Positions 35,131 through 44,370 of a stretch of DNA of 64,000 nucleotides are shown here, in pieces. The number at the start of each line of letters is the position of its first letter. Position 1 is the stretch's first letter. The notes under the pieces were generated by a model. It was given only the letters and a program-made list of their open reading frames with translations, was not told the origin of the DNA and made no database searches. The DNA comes from Salinarchaeum sp. IM2453. GTDB lineage: Archaea > Halobacteriota > Halobacteria > Halobacteriales > Salinarchaeaceae. The DNA is taken from assembly GCF_019693215.1 (NCBI RefSeq), contig NZ_CP081183.1, positions 1,801,226-1,865,225 of the forward strand. The letters are read 5' to 3'. The position numbers and the translations under genes are program-made.

Positions 35131-35943
35131 TCACTCGCGCAACCGCTGTAGTCGTTTCTCCGTTGGTGGGTGGGTAGCAAAGATTCGCTTGAGCGCACTT
35201 CGATCAACGCTCAAAATACATAGCGCACTTGCGCTGTCGTTCATTTTCGCTTCACCTTGTTCGGCCCCACGTGAGATTTTTTCCAGGGCGCGTGCTAACG
35301 GTTCACCATTACCAGTGTATCGTTTTGCATCAGCATCGGCCACATATTCTCGGTATCGAGATATTGCCATCACGAAAATCAACGTTAGCATCTGGGCTGC
35401 AATGGAGGCAGCATACGCGACAAAGAAGTTATTATCATCACGAAGGAGGAAGAACACGGCGTAGCTCACGATCAATCCGACCGACTGTCCAAGTACCATC
35501 ATTACAGTATCACGATTATTGAGATGGGCCAATTCGTGGGCAATTACTCCCTCAAGTTCATCTCGATCCAGCAACTGAACGAGTTGTGGTGAAACACAGA
35601 CCACTCCAGCACCCTTCCGGCCTGTTGCAAAGGCATTTGGAACGCCCATATCCTTAATCATTAGTTTCGGCTTTTCAAGACCCATATCCTCAGATAATGA
35701 CTCTGTCATCTGATGAATATGCTGGTACTGTCTATCTTCTGGTAGCGGCTCTGCACCGCGAAGCGTGAGCCATTTCCCAATTTTATACTGTGCTACTGGT
35801 AAAACGACAAGAGCGAGCAACAGTATCGGCACAAGTCCAATCCCAGGAAACATTGAGGCAAGCACCAGTGCTGCCCCAAAGTATAGCGCAAACAGGATTG
35901 TCCCGACAAGAATCATCCGCATCTTTAACTGCGCATTACGCAT
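35131..35943 (-). CDS. HtpX-like membrane zinc metalloprotease (M48)
   Basis: A 270-residue M48-family protease. It has two hydrophobic segments near the N-terminus and the catalytic HEXXH (VIAHELAHLNNRDTV), with two further hydrophobic segments before the region YREYVADADAKRY that provides the third Zn ligand Glu. HtpX degrades misfolded membrane proteins. The length is slightly short of the usual 285-300 residues. The tnpB-type deletion derivative ends 14 bp beyond its stop codon. Confidence 0.88.
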   Translation of the reverse strand: MRNAQLKMRMILVGTILFALYFGAALVLASMFPGIGLVPILLLALVVLPVAQYKIGKWLTLRGAEPLPEDRQYQHIHQMTESLSEDMGLEKPKLMIKDMGVPNAFATGRKGAGVVCVSPQLVQLLDRDELEGVIAHELAHLNNRDTVMMVLGQSVGLIVSYAVFFLLRDDNNFFVAYAASIAAQMLTLIFVMAISRYREYVADADAKRYTGNGEPLARALEKISRGAEQGEAKMNDSASALCILSVDRSALKRIFATHPPTEKRLQRLRE

Positions 35944-36033
35944 ACATAATTTGGTACTCCTGTATTCGGATAAAGATGTCTTTCCGGCAAATGATTATTT
36001 CACCAATTCGTGCAATAAAAATCAAAAATATGA

Positions 36034-36798
36034 TTATTTTTCGGGTGTTTCGGGAATGACAATTGTACGATTTTCTATGGTCGTCACAGTTGCTTTGACA
36101 CTATAGACTTCGTTAATTTTCTCTGGCGTAAGAATACTTGGTGGTCCAGCAGCAACTATCTCTCCCTCATGTAGCATGGCAATCTTGTCACTGTATCGCG
36201 CTGCTAAGTTCAGATCATGAATTGCCATGACCGCGGCAGTACCCTCATTGACTTGCTGCTGAATAACATCAAGTACTTCTAATTGATGCCGAATATCTAG
36301 GCTGTTGGTGGGCTCATCAAATAGTAACAGAGAAGCTTCTTGTACAAGTGCGCGCCCAATAATTACTTTCTGTCGCTGTCCGCCACTTAGCTCATCAATT
36401 GAGCGCATTGCAAAATCCTCAAGTCCCAGTGTTTCCAGTACATCTGCAACGATTCGCTCGTCTGCCTCCGTAGGTCGCCAACTGACGTGGGGCTTGCGTC
36501 CTTGCAGAATTGTGTCAAATACCGTTGTTGGAAATGTTGACTGCTCTTCCTGTGGAATATAACCAATTTCCTGTGCAATCTCCTCACGCGATAGGTTTGC
36601 TATTCTGTCTCCATCGACAAATACAGACCCATCGTCGGGCTTGAGCAGTTGGTTGATACAGCGCAAAAGTGTACTCTTTCCTGCCCCGTTTGGGCCGATA
36701 ACTCCCAGAACCTCTCCAGCAGCCAATTCGAGTGTTACATTATCGAGTACAGAATCGCTTGCATAGGAGAACTCAAGATTTTGAATCTGTAGTTTCAC
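36034..36798 (-). CDS. Iron-siderophore/cobalamin-type ABC ATPase
   Basis: A 254-residue ABC ATPase with Walker A GPNGAGKST, signature LSGGQRQK and Walker B LLLFDEPTNSLDIRH, typical of FecE/BtuD-type importers. It overlaps the permease stop by 4 bp, so it is translationally coupled. T-rich DNA just beyond its stop (about 36007-36022 on the minus strand) may terminate the operon. Confidence 0.88.
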   Translation of the reverse strand: MKLQIQNLEFSYASDSVLDNVTLELAAGEVLGVIGPNGAGKSTLLRCINQLLKPDDGSVFVDGDRIANLSREEIAQEIGYIPQEEQSTFPTTVFDTILQGRKPHVSWRPTEADERIVADVLETLGLEDFAMRSIDELSGGQRQKVIIGRALVQEASLLLFDEPTNSLDIRHQLEVLDVIQQQVNEGTAAVMAIHDLNLAARYSDKIAMLHEGEIVAAGPPSILTPEKINEVYSVKATVTTIENRTIVIPETPEK

Positions 36799-37856
36799 CA
36801 GTAATCCCTCCCGACAATTACAAGATACAAGAACAGTGGTGCCCCTAAAAATGCAGTAAGGATTCCCACTGGTAATACCACTGGTGCAATAATAAGACGA
36901 GCAACAAGATCAGATGCTAGCAACAATACACCACCGACAAGCGCAGACGCTGGCAGCAGGAACCGTTCATCTGCACCAATGATTTTTCTAACAATATGTG
37001 GGACAACTAATCCAACAAACCCGATAATTCCCACAAAAGAGATAATAAATGCTGTCATAAGTGATGCCACAATCATCCCCGTTATCCGGAGCTGCTCAAC
37101 GTTTACCCCAAGTCCTCTTGCTGTCTCATCTCCAGCATTGAGAACTGTGTAGTTCCAGCCGTTGTAGACAAAATATGCTGTCCCAAGTAACGTGACCGCA
37201 ATCATTAACCAAAGGTCACTCCACGTTGCTCGCCCAACGTCGCCAAATGTCCAGTACACAATTGCAGCAACATCAGCATCCTCAGCAAAGTACTGGATCA
37301 ACGATAGAGCGGCACTAAACAGCGATCCAAGTGCCACTCCCGTCAAGATTAGTGTCTCTGGAGACGCCCGTGAGTATCGAACTAAGGCAAGAATCGCCCC
37401 TGTGGAGGCTAAAGACCAGACAAATGCTGAGACTGTAACAACTGGAGCGTTGTCAATAATGATTGAATCAGTTCCTGTAGATCCAACTCCTAAAAACACA
37501 ATAGCAAATGCAGCTCCAAACGCTGCTGCTTGTGAAATGCCCAGCGTAAACGGCGACCCAAGTGGATTCCGTAGTACATTCTGCATTGCGGCTCCGGCAA
37601 TCGCCAGTCCTGCTCCTGCTGTGATTGCTGCAAGTGCCTGTGGAATCCGAATGTTCCAAACAATTGTTACTGTCGTTTCTGAACCCTCCCCAAGTAATGC
37701 GTTGAGTACTTCAGAGACAGATAATCTCACAGGACCAATAGCAACTGCAATTACAAACAACGCAGCTAACGCCATGATGCAAATAATACTAAAGAAGAGC
37801 TTTCGACGAATCAACTGCTGATATGCAGACGCTGTCTCCGTTGATTGTCTACTCAT
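36795..37856 (-). CDS. FecCD/BtuC-family ABC permease
   Basis: A 353-residue permease with about ten hydrophobic segments and the family blocks NPLGSPFTLGISQAAAFGAA and GFVGLVVPHIVRKIIGADER. It imports Fe(III)-siderophores, haem or cobalamin with the ATPase gene. No substrate-binding protein is encoded next to it, so the binding protein is presumably elsewhere. The 400-bp upstream region holds only an IS-end hairpin. Confidence 0.88.
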   Translation of the reverse strand: MSRQSTETASAYQQLIRRKLFFSIICIMALAALFVIAVAIGPVRLSVSEVLNALLGEGSETTVTIVWNIRIPQALAAITAGAGLAIAGAAMQNVLRNPLGSPFTLGISQAAAFGAAFAIVFLGVGSTGTDSIIIDNAPVVTVSAFVWSLASTGAILALVRYSRASPETLILTGVALGSLFSAALSLIQYFAEDADVAAIVYWTFGDVGRATWSDLWLMIAVTLLGTAYFVYNGWNYTVLNAGDETARGLGVNVEQLRITGMIVASLMTAFIISFVGIIGFVGLVVPHIVRKIIGADERFLLPASALVGGVLLLASDLVARLIIAPVVLPVGILTAFLGAPLFLYLVIVGRDYW

Positions 37857-37974
37857 TTTGTCGACTGCCCTCTCTTTGTACTATAGATTATCTGCCTGCT
37901 CAGCCTTAATAATAATACGATATCCAACTTCAGTAATAAGTCTGTATCAGCCGATGAGATGTGCGGAGCCTCCT

Positions 37975-38035
37975 TCTCCTCAGCAAGCGACTTCCTTGCG
38001 GGTGAGCGAAGTAGGATGAGGATAGTTTCCCAGCT
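37975..38035 (-). repeat. IS-end hairpin, GTGAACTACC-like type (degenerate)
   Basis: On the minus strand the sequence reads AACTATCC, then CCTACTTCGCTC, and ends in GCTGAGGAGAAGGAGG. This is a diverged relative of the hairpins at 1834, 2153, 48748 and 62026. It is the only structure seen in the 37857-38256 gap; that gap also contains the AT-rich promoter of the TctC gene. Confidence 0.35.
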
Positions 38036-38256
38036 AGACTAATTCTGTAACTAACCTCCTTGTCATGTGTGTTCCCTCACGTTATTATTGACAAAGATTG
38101 AATTGTGGAAGCACGTACCATGGGTAATGATATCTCTCACTTATTTCTAAAATATAATAATGAAAGATAGTATTAAATTAGACATTTGTATCACAGATAC
38201 AGGTAATGATTGTATATATTGAACGTTTTTTCAATACCGGTCTGTAATTCACATGT

Positions 38257-39249
38257 ATGAGACGACGTGATGCGTTGAAAGGTATTGGTGCAGCGTCTGC
38301 TGTATCGATCACTGGCCTTGCAGGATGCACAGATCTATTTGGCTCATCAAAAACGTGGATGATACCGTGGAGTGAAGGCGGCGGTACTGATCAATATGCA
38401 CGACAGCTTTATCCTCTTGCTGAAGAAGAACTTGACGAGAGCATTCAGATTGATAACCGACCTGGTGCTGGAAGTTTAAGTGGTATTCAATGGATGCACA
38501 CGCAGGACGGCGACGGAAGTGTGTTCGGAACTGTTAATACACCTAGCTGGCAGTTTGGCTGGATCCAGGAGCGGGATGAGCGTGACTGGGACCCAGCAGA
38601 CTTCGAACCAATCGCAGTGACTGGTACATTTGGATATGTTCTTGTTGTAGATTCGGATACCGGAATTGAGACATTTTCTGGCCTACAAGACGCCTATGAG
38701 GACGGAGAGCTTGAGAACTTTGCTTATCAAGGTGCAGGCCACGATACACACTTACTTTCTTACATTCTCCGAGATGACTACGATGTAGATTGGGAAAACA
38801 ATGTTCCATACGACGGAGGAGGGGAAGTGCAAGAAAATGTTATCAGTGGTGAAGCTGATGCGGGTATTCTAACGAACACGAGTGCAGCTGATCCCGTTGC
38901 TGACGGTGATCTTAATGCAGTTGTTAATTTGACTGATTCTGACTTCGATGCATTCCCCGATCTTGAGAAGATCTCCAACCATGGGGACGACCTTTCTTAT
39001 ATTAGTGAGTTCCGTTTAACTCAAGTCGCTCCCCCAGATACCCCACGCGAAGAACGAGAACAGATTGCTGAGGCACTCGAATACGCTGCAACTCATGAAG
39101 AGACTGAGGAGTGGGAGGAAGATACGGGTAATAAAGTTGTCTTCGAAGACATTGATGAGGCAGCAAATGACCTTGACGGAGTTGTTGATACTCTCGAAGA
39201 TAACGTCGACTTCGAAGAATTTGAACAACGCGTTGAAGAAGACGAATAG
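38257..39249 (+). CDS. tctC: Tripartite tricarboxylate transporter binding lipoprotein (TctC)
   Basis: A 330-residue TctC/Bug-type solute receptor. It has a Tat-like RRRDALKGIG signal and a lipobox AGC (residues about 22-24), so it is an exported lipoprotein. The family core starts with IPWSEGGGTDQYARQL and NRPGAGSL. It captures citrate-like carboxylates for the TctAB carrier. First gene of a complete operon, tctC-tctB-tctA. The C-terminus is very acidic, as in halophiles. Confidence 0.88.
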   Translation: MRRRDALKGIGAASAVSITGLAGCTDLFGSSKTWMIPWSEGGGTDQYARQLYPLAEEELDESIQIDNRPGAGSLSGIQWMHTQDGDGSVFGTVNTPSWQFGWIQERDERDWDPADFEPIAVTGTFGYVLVVDSDTGIETFSGLQDAYEDGELENFAYQGAGHDTHLLSYILRDDYDVDWENNVPYDGGGEVQENVISGEADAGILTNTSAADPVADGDLNAVVNLTDSDFDAFPDLEKISNHGDDLSYISEFRLTQVAPPDTPREEREQIAEALEYAATHEETEEWEEDTGNKVVFEDIDEAANDLDGVVDTLEDNVDFEEFEQRVEEDE

Positions 39250-39266
39250 TCTGTTATCAAGTATAG

Positions 39267-39935
39267 ATGAGCGACAGGACACGTACAGTGCGACAGTTCT
39301 TTTCGTCTATCCAGAGTTACACCGAAATCTTCCACAAGTATACGCTTATAGCCGGCGAGAAGGTATTCCGTGAACGTCCGACAGTGGAACATCTCCTCTT
39401 ACTATTTTTCTTTACAGCTGGGATATATATGTACGTGGAGGCTGGTGACTTTTCTCCTGCTACCTCTACATTTCCTCAGTTGATGGCAGCTGGAACAGCT
39501 ATTCTCGCTATGATTCTGCTATTCCGAAATTACCTCCCTCAGTCGCTACTTCAACGTATTGATGAGTCATCTCAGTTATTCGAAAAAAGGAGCGGCGATG
39601 TAGACGGACACACGTCTGATTCTGCAAGTGCCTACTCTTATGATATTGATGATCCACGCGGACCCGCAGTCGTATTTGTTCTTTGTGTAGCATATCTTGT
39701 ACTCGCATATTTGATTGGATTACTGTATGCTACCCCTATTTTCGTCGGATTGTACACATTATGGGCGGACGTTGAACGCAAGCGGGCAATTGCATTAGTA
39801 GTCCTGAGTTTTGTCATCGCAGCTTGGTTCTACCTTGCCTTCTCACCAACCGTTGGGCAAGGATGGCACACTGGGTGGACCCCTCCCTTCCCGCTAGGTT
39901 CTATTAACTCAGGGGTGGTCATACAATGGCTGTAG
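39267..39935 (+). CDS. tctB: Tripartite tricarboxylate transporter small subunit (TctB)
   Basis: A 222-residue membrane protein with four or so hydrophobic segments in two pairs separated by a hydrophilic loop of about 55 residues (PQSLLQRIDESSQLFEKRSG and on). TctB is the small, poorly conserved carrier subunit, and the assignment rests mainly on position between tctC and tctA and on topology. Starts 17 bp after the tctC stop; its end overlaps the tctA start by 10 bp. Confidence 0.75.
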   Translation: MSDRTRTVRQFFSSIQSYTEIFHKYTLIAGEKVFRERPTVEHLLLLFFFTAGIYMYVEAGDFSPATSTFPQLMAAGTAILAMILLFRNYLPQSLLQRIDESSQLFEKRSGDVDGHTSDSASAYSYDIDDPRGPAVVFVLCVAYLVLAYLIGLLYATPIFVGLYTLWADVERKRAIALVVLSFVIAAWFYLAFSPTVGQGWHTGWTPPFPLGSINSGVVIQWL

Positions 39936-41431
39936 AGAGCTTTTTATCGGCTGTTGAAATTCTCCTAACGCCTGAAACATTGCTCTTTGCCGTTGTTGGT
40001 GTGCTGATTGGCATTGTTGTGGGGGCATTACCCGGTCTCGGGCCACCGCTTGGAATGGCAATTATGCTTCCGCTGACAGTACCATTCTCAAGCGTCAATG
40101 CAATTATCCTCCTTATTGGGGTCTACAGCGGAGCAATGTACGGCGGGTCGATTGCTGCAATCCTAATTAACACTCCCGGGGTGTCATCCTCTGCAGCGAC
40201 GATGTTTGATGGCTATCCGATGTCTAAACAAGGCGAAGCTGCAAAAGCTCTTGCTATTTCTGCAACTGCATCTGCGATCGCTGGTGCTTTAGCCGTTCTT
40301 GCACTCTTGCTTTTTTCCCCATACCTGATTGAGATTGTTCTTGCTGTTGGTACTCCTGAGCAGTTCTTGATTGCTCTTCTTGGATTGGCAATGATTGCGG
40401 TTGTTGTTCAGGGATCACTTATTAAGGGATTGTTAGCTGGCGTCTTTGGACTGCTTATAACAACCGTTGGAGCAGCGGATCCAATCAGCACAGAAATTCG
40501 GTATGCGAGTACTGATTTCTTCTATGAAGGGTTCGATTTTGTTGCGGTGTTGATTGGTGTTTTTGCAATTGCTGAGATGATGAAACTCGCTGGTCAGCAC
40601 GGGGGTATTGCGAAGCAGTCAGTTGAGATTGGGGGGCGAATCACACAAGGAATTATTTCTGTTGTTAAGCGTCCGCTCACTGTCTTAAAATCGGGTACGA
40701 TTGGAGTCATCGTCGGCGCAATCCCGGGTGCAGGGGCGACTATTTCAAACTTTGTTGCCTACTCTGAGGCAGTCAGAAGCTCAGATAATCCAGACGCTTT
40801 TGGATCTGGCGAAGAAGAAGGTGTTGTTGCCTCAGAAGCATCAAATAATAGTACTGTTGCTGGTTCACTTGTTCCAGCAATCTCATTCGGAATCCCAGGG
40901 AGTTCATCAACTGCAGTTCTTATTGGCGGATTGCTTATGCACGGGCTTACTCCCGGAAGGGGTATGTTTGATCCTGCAGGCCAACTTGAACTGACATATG
41001 CGATCCTGTTGGCACTTCTCGTGGGCAATCTTGTAATTCTGGCCGTAGGCCTGCTTGTAGTTACTCGTCTCGGCATACTCACTCGGATTAATACAGACTA
41101 CATTATCCCGATTGTAATTGTGCTTTCTTTCTTGGGTACGTATGCACTCAATCTCAATCCCGAGGACGTTACAACAGTTGTGATTTTTGGCTTAATCGGG
41201 TTCTATATGGTCCGGTATAATTACTCAGTTATTGCGTTCGTCCTTGGTGTCGTGTTGGGTGATATTGCAGAAGAAAATCTCTATACTTCACTTCAACTAT
41301 CTGATGGCTCCTATATGATATTCGTCAATCCGTTTGAATATGGATGGCTTTCGCCTATACTCGTTGGAGTAATCGTATTTATCCTATTCGCACCGCTGGT
41401 GAAACGAGCTGTGAACTCGCTTCGATCATAA
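39926..41431 (+). CDS. tctA: Tripartite tricarboxylate transporter large subunit (TctA)
   Basis: A 501-residue carrier with about 12 hydrophobic segments and the TctA signature blocks GALPGLGPPLGMAIMLPLT and GAIPGAGATISNFVAYSEA. It co-transports a carboxylate with a cation and uses TctC as receptor. The start overlaps tctB by 10 bp, which supports coupling. The family is widespread in haloarchaea. Confidence 0.92.
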   Translation: MAVESFLSAVEILLTPETLLFAVVGVLIGIVVGALPGLGPPLGMAIMLPLTVPFSSVNAIILLIGVYSGAMYGGSIAAILINTPGVSSSAATMFDGYPMSKQGEAAKALAISATASAIAGALAVLALLLFSPYLIEIVLAVGTPEQFLIALLGLAMIAVVVQGSLIKGLLAGVFGLLITTVGAADPISTEIRYASTDFFYEGFDFVAVLIGVFAIAEMMKLAGQHGGIAKQSVEIGGRITQGIISVVKRPLTVLKSGTIGVIVGAIPGAGATISNFVAYSEAVRSSDNPDAFGSGEEEGVVASEASNNSTVAGSLVPAISFGIPGSSSTAVLIGGLLMHGLTPGRGMFDPAGQLELTYAILLALLVGNLVILAVGLLVVTRLGILTRINTDYIIPIVIVLSFLGTYALNLNPEDVTTVVIFGLIGFYMVRYNYSVIAFVLGVVLGDIAEENLYTSLQLSDGSYMIFVNPFEYGWLSPILVGVIVFILFAPLVKRAVNSLRS

Positions 41432-41533
41432 TAAACAGCCTGTTCCACAGTATCTTAGAGTAATATAACCGTTGGTAAAACAGACCTTGTGTTCTGAGAA
41501 AGGACTCATATTCTTTGATCCCTTGAACTATCT

Positions 41534-42127
41534 ATGGATCGAAAACAAGTCAAGGCCCAGTGGGATCAAGTCTCACAGACATATGCCAATTCTCGAGATC
41601 CCGATGGTCCAGACGTCGAACTTATCACCCAATTACTCGATCGTTTTCCTGAGCCTCCAAAAGTACTTGATGTAGGATGTGGAGATGGGGCTCGCACACT
41701 AAAACGGCTACCGGAAAGTAGTGTAGGGCTTGATATCGCAAAGTCAGGACTGACGCTTGCTGCAGAGAATCTTTCAGATCCGGAACTAATCCAAGGTGAT
41801 ATTGTCCAGCTACCATTTGCGGATGATAGCTTTGATGCGATAACAGCATATCATGTTGTATTTCATACTGATCGCGAACAACATCTTGAGGTATATCGGG
41901 AATTTACCCGTGTTCTTCGTCCTGGAGGGGCATTATTAATGACGCTTCCTTCCCAGCGGTTTGATGTAACTCGACAAGGATGGATGGGTGGTACGATGTA
42001 CTTCTCGTCTCCAGGGAGATCAGAAACACTCTCTCGTCTTGAGTCGGCTGGATTTAGCACGCTTGATACCGTTATGAGTGATGACCCGTTGGGAAGCTCC
42101 GCTGAGTTCGTGTTTGCAACAGTTTGA
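41534..42127 (+). CDS. Class I SAM-dependent methyltransferase
   Basis: A 197-residue Methyltransf_11-type protein. SAM motif I is VLDVGCGDGARTLKRL, an acidic motif II is VGLDIAKSGL and ELIQGDIVQLPFADDSFDAI gives motif III/IV. The substrate is unknown. It is monocistronic, and a T6 tract at 42145-42150 follows the stop. Confidence 0.85.
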   Translation: MDRKQVKAQWDQVSQTYANSRDPDGPDVELITQLLDRFPEPPKVLDVGCGDGARTLKRLPESSVGLDIAKSGLTLAAENLSDPELIQGDIVQLPFADDSFDAITAYHVVFHTDREQHLEVYREFTRVLRPGGALLMTLPSQRFDVTRQGWMGGTMYFSSPGRSETLSRLESAGFSTLDTVMSDDPLGSSAEFVFATV

Positions 42128-42265
42128 ACACGATATTGAAGTTATTTTTTGATTCTGTATGCATACATTTTTCAATTCTGTACCAACATTCTTTAGCCGG
42201 CTGGCAATGTATTTTCATACATCTCCACAATCTGATCGCGCTCAAAAGAATATCATGCACATACA

Positions 42266-42688
42266 ATGACTGTTGAGGATTTTTATTCAGACTCATCGGG
42301 CACGCCTTCAATGATTACTGTTAGCGTGGTAGGATACACAGTCAAGACCACGCTTGGTATTCTGAAAATGCGCGACATCAGTTCTTGTCTGGCGATTGTT
42401 CTCTATGCAAGTGCTGCGATCAACACCATGATGGCAAAGCTTGCTCAGCGCGGAAGTTCTCTTGGTGACACGCAAACTGTCCTCATTGGTGGTAGCCAAA
42501 CTATCCAATTTAGCACATCCGAATCTGCTGCCGATAAGCGAAATAATGTTGCTGCGAAAGAACATTTCGGCCGATATAACATTCCAATCACACCGATGGA
42601 GGCAGGAAGACAGCAGGGACGAATCGCTGCTTTTGATACTACAACAGACAACACAACAGTAACAGCTGTTGGAGGAGACCACTCGTGA
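42266..42688 (+). CDS. CheD-like protein, degenerate (chemoreceptor glutamine deamidase)
   Basis: A 140-residue protein whose parts align in order with CheD. The strand with the catalytic Cys region is ISSCLAIVLY (usually LGSCV), then comes TMMAKLAQRGSS, VLIGGSQTIQ (usually KxFGGA), KEHFGRYNIPITPMEAGRQQGR and a C-terminal strand. About 25 residues that normally carry the catalytic His and Thr (GGLAHxMLP block) are missing, so it probably lacks deamidase activity. It overlaps cheR by 4 bp (GTGA). Adaptation by CheD/CheR belongs to chemotaxis, but no other che genes are seen. Confidence 0.6.
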   Translation: MTVEDFYSDSSGTPSMITVSVVGYTVKTTLGILKMRDISSCLAIVLYASAAINTMMAKLAQRGSSLGDTQTVLIGGSQTIQFSTSESAADKRNNVAAKEHFGRYNIPITPMEAGRQQGRIAAFDTTTDNTTVTAVGGDHS

Positions 42689-43485
42689 CTGATGACGGAT
42701 TCGCTGCGCTTGCAGCATATATTGAGCAAGAGCTTGACTTTGCAACGAGCCATTACAACGATAGCTATCTCGAACGACGATTTTCATCTCGAATGCGACG
42801 AACAGAAGCGAACACATATGAAGAATACCGTCAATTGCTTCAGAAAGACTCCAGCGAACAATCAGAGCTTCTTAATGCGCTTAGTATCAATGTCACTGGG
42901 TTCTTTCGCAATCCAGAGGTATGGGAGGGGATTCGATCTATTCTTCGTGAACTCACAGAAAATCACTTTAGAGTCAACATTTGGAGTGCAGCGTGCTCAG
43001 ACGGTCGCGAACCATATTCAATTGCAATGTTGGCACATGATGACCCAGAAATAAATGAATCGCGCATTTCAGTACTGGCAACTGATATTAACAGCGAGGC
43101 GCTTGAAAAGGCCCGCAACGGTACCTATGAAAATACAAGAACAACTGATATTGACGAACAGATTGAGTTTCTGAACAATCCGTTCGACCACATCACAAAA
43201 ATCGAAGACAAGTTTGAGGTTCAGGACCAAATCAAGTCAGATGTTCGCTTCGAACAGCATGATCTGATCAATGACGAGCCAAAGTCTGGGTTCAACTTAG
43301 TGCTTTGTCGAAATCTCTTCATCTATATTGACTCGGAGTATAAGATCCCAGTATTACGGACCGTAGCACAATCTCTTGAACAGGATGGATATCTCATTAT
43401 TGGTAAGGCAGAAACCGTACCACCAGAACTAGAATCTGACTTTATGGCTGTAGACAACCGACTTCGAATATATCAACGACAGTAA
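42685..43485 (+). CDS. cheR: CheR-type protein-glutamate methyltransferase
   Basis: A 266-residue CheR. The N-terminal helical domain has YLERRFSSRMRR and NVTGFFRNPEVWE. The SAM-binding motif IWSAACSDGREPYSIAM is the haloarchaeal version, and LVLCRNLFIYID is in place of the NPPY-like block. It methylates glutamates of chemoreceptors. It starts with GTG overlapping the stop of the CheD-like gene. Its receptor partner and CheA/B/W/Y are not in the window, so function is uncertain. It could act in another regulatory methylation. Confidence 0.85.
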   Translation: MTDDGFAALAAYIEQELDFATSHYNDSYLERRFSSRMRRTEANTYEEYRQLLQKDSSEQSELLNALSINVTGFFRNPEVWEGIRSILRELTENHFRVNIWSAACSDGREPYSIAMLAHDDPEINESRISVLATDINSEALEKARNGTYENTRTTDIDEQIEFLNNPFDHITKIEDKFEVQDQIKSDVRFEQHDLINDEPKSGFNLVLCRNLFIYIDSEYKIPVLRTVAQSLEQDGYLIIGKAETVPPELESDFMAVDNRLRIYQRQ

Positions 43486-43503
43486 TGATCACTTGTTGAA
43501 CGC

Positions 43504-43779
43504 TCACATCCCCATGTCTTCCGCTTTTTCAGGAACTGGGAGACTGTGCTGGCTTACACCAAGTAGCTCAGCTGCGTGATCGAGGGCCATGTCAAACCCA
43601 TAATACCGCTCAAGCTCGTCACCGTCAGGACTTGGACGCACTTTGAGCATTGCATACCCTTCGATATTCTGCGCGATTGCTGCTTCTTTACCATCCATCT
43701 CAAAGGCGAGAATTCGCTCTGTCTCTGTTGTATAGTATTCTGCCGTAATATTATCTTTTGTAGCTTGATTTTTGCTCAT
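43504..43779 (-). CDS. Small conserved-looking protein of unknown function
   Basis: A 91-residue protein, MSKNQATKDN onwards, with a β-rich middle (ILAFEMDGKEAAIAQ, YAMLKVRPSPDGDELERYYG) and a helical end. The composition is fully haloarchaeal. I do not recognise a function. The start at 43779 is chosen over 43800 because the earlier residues (MERYTKD) look like upstream sequence. Convergent to cheR with 18 bp between stops. Confidence 0.65.
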   Translation of the reverse strand: MSKNQATKDNITAEYYTTETERILAFEMDGKEAAIAQNIEGYAMLKVRPSPDGDELERYYGFDMALDHAAELLGVSQHSLPVPEKAEDMGM

Positions 43780-43968
43780 GTCTTTTGTGTAACGTTCCAC
43801 CTAGACGTACCTGTCGGTTCTTCGTGGATTCTGCCGGTTTCACCTTTTGGTAGGATCTTGGATCCTCAATGATGGTTTTCCTATATGCATAGTGGCACAA
43901 AACGCGAAAACGTAGAAGATATTCGCCAGGCCACAGCCTTTTGCCTTGTTTCTTCGTATATAGCAGAT

Positions 43969-44250
43969 ATGTCCAAATGGATTCACAGTGGTCGCCGCCG
44001 CGATATCTGTTATATATTGTATGAATCGGGCGGAATGACTGATCAGGAACTAAAAACCGAACTCGAACGAAAGTACGATAGTCGAATCAAACCTCGGACT
44101 TTTCGAAGTGCTGTCGAGAAGCTCGTTGAAACTGGATATGTGATCTCAAAAACTGAAGGTTTACAGGAACATTACAGCCTCTCAAAGAAGGGAAAGCAAT
44201 CGATTGAAGAACATCTTGAATGGATTGATCAGGAAACCGGTTCGGTTTGA
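43969..44250 (+). CDS. Small winged-helix DNA-binding protein (PadR-like)
   Basis: A 93-residue wHTH protein with SKWIHSGRRRDICYILYE, a recognition helix region RTFRSAVEKLVETGYV and a wing HYSLSKKGKQSIEEH. It is probably a transcriptional regulator with an unknown target. The ATG at 43969 fits the domain; the upstream ATG at 43885 adds 28 non-conserved residues. The last codons (TTTGA at the stop) lie inside the first bases of the repeat at 44246, so the element appears to set the present C-terminus. Confidence 0.65.
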   Translation: MSKWIHSGRRRDICYILYESGGMTDQELKTELERKYDSRIKPRTFRSAVEKLVETGYVISKTEGLQEHYSLSKKGKQSIEEHLEWIDQETGSV

Positions 44251-44298
44251 CCTCCTTCCACGGTAACGCCGGTGGCCGTTCGCCTCGCTACCGCTGTA
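44246..44298 (-). repeat. IS-end hairpin pair fused as a solo element
   Basis: On the minus strand it reads ACAGCGGTAGCGAGGCGAAC, then a short hairpin, then GTGGAAGGAGGTCAAAC. Left-end and right-end motifs of the tnpB-type element are fused with nothing in between. It overlaps the stop codon of the regulator at 43969. Confidence 0.5.
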
Positions 44299-44370
44299 AT
44301 CGCCTTGGAGATTCTTGTTTCAATCAACAGATATTTTCAAAATGTCTTTTGTATCTCTTAGATGAGGAAA

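Noticed and set aside
37192-37821. A 209-codon frame antisense to the FecCD-type permease
   Set aside because: A shadow of a membrane protein gene; no Shine-Dalgarno site and no recognisable motif.
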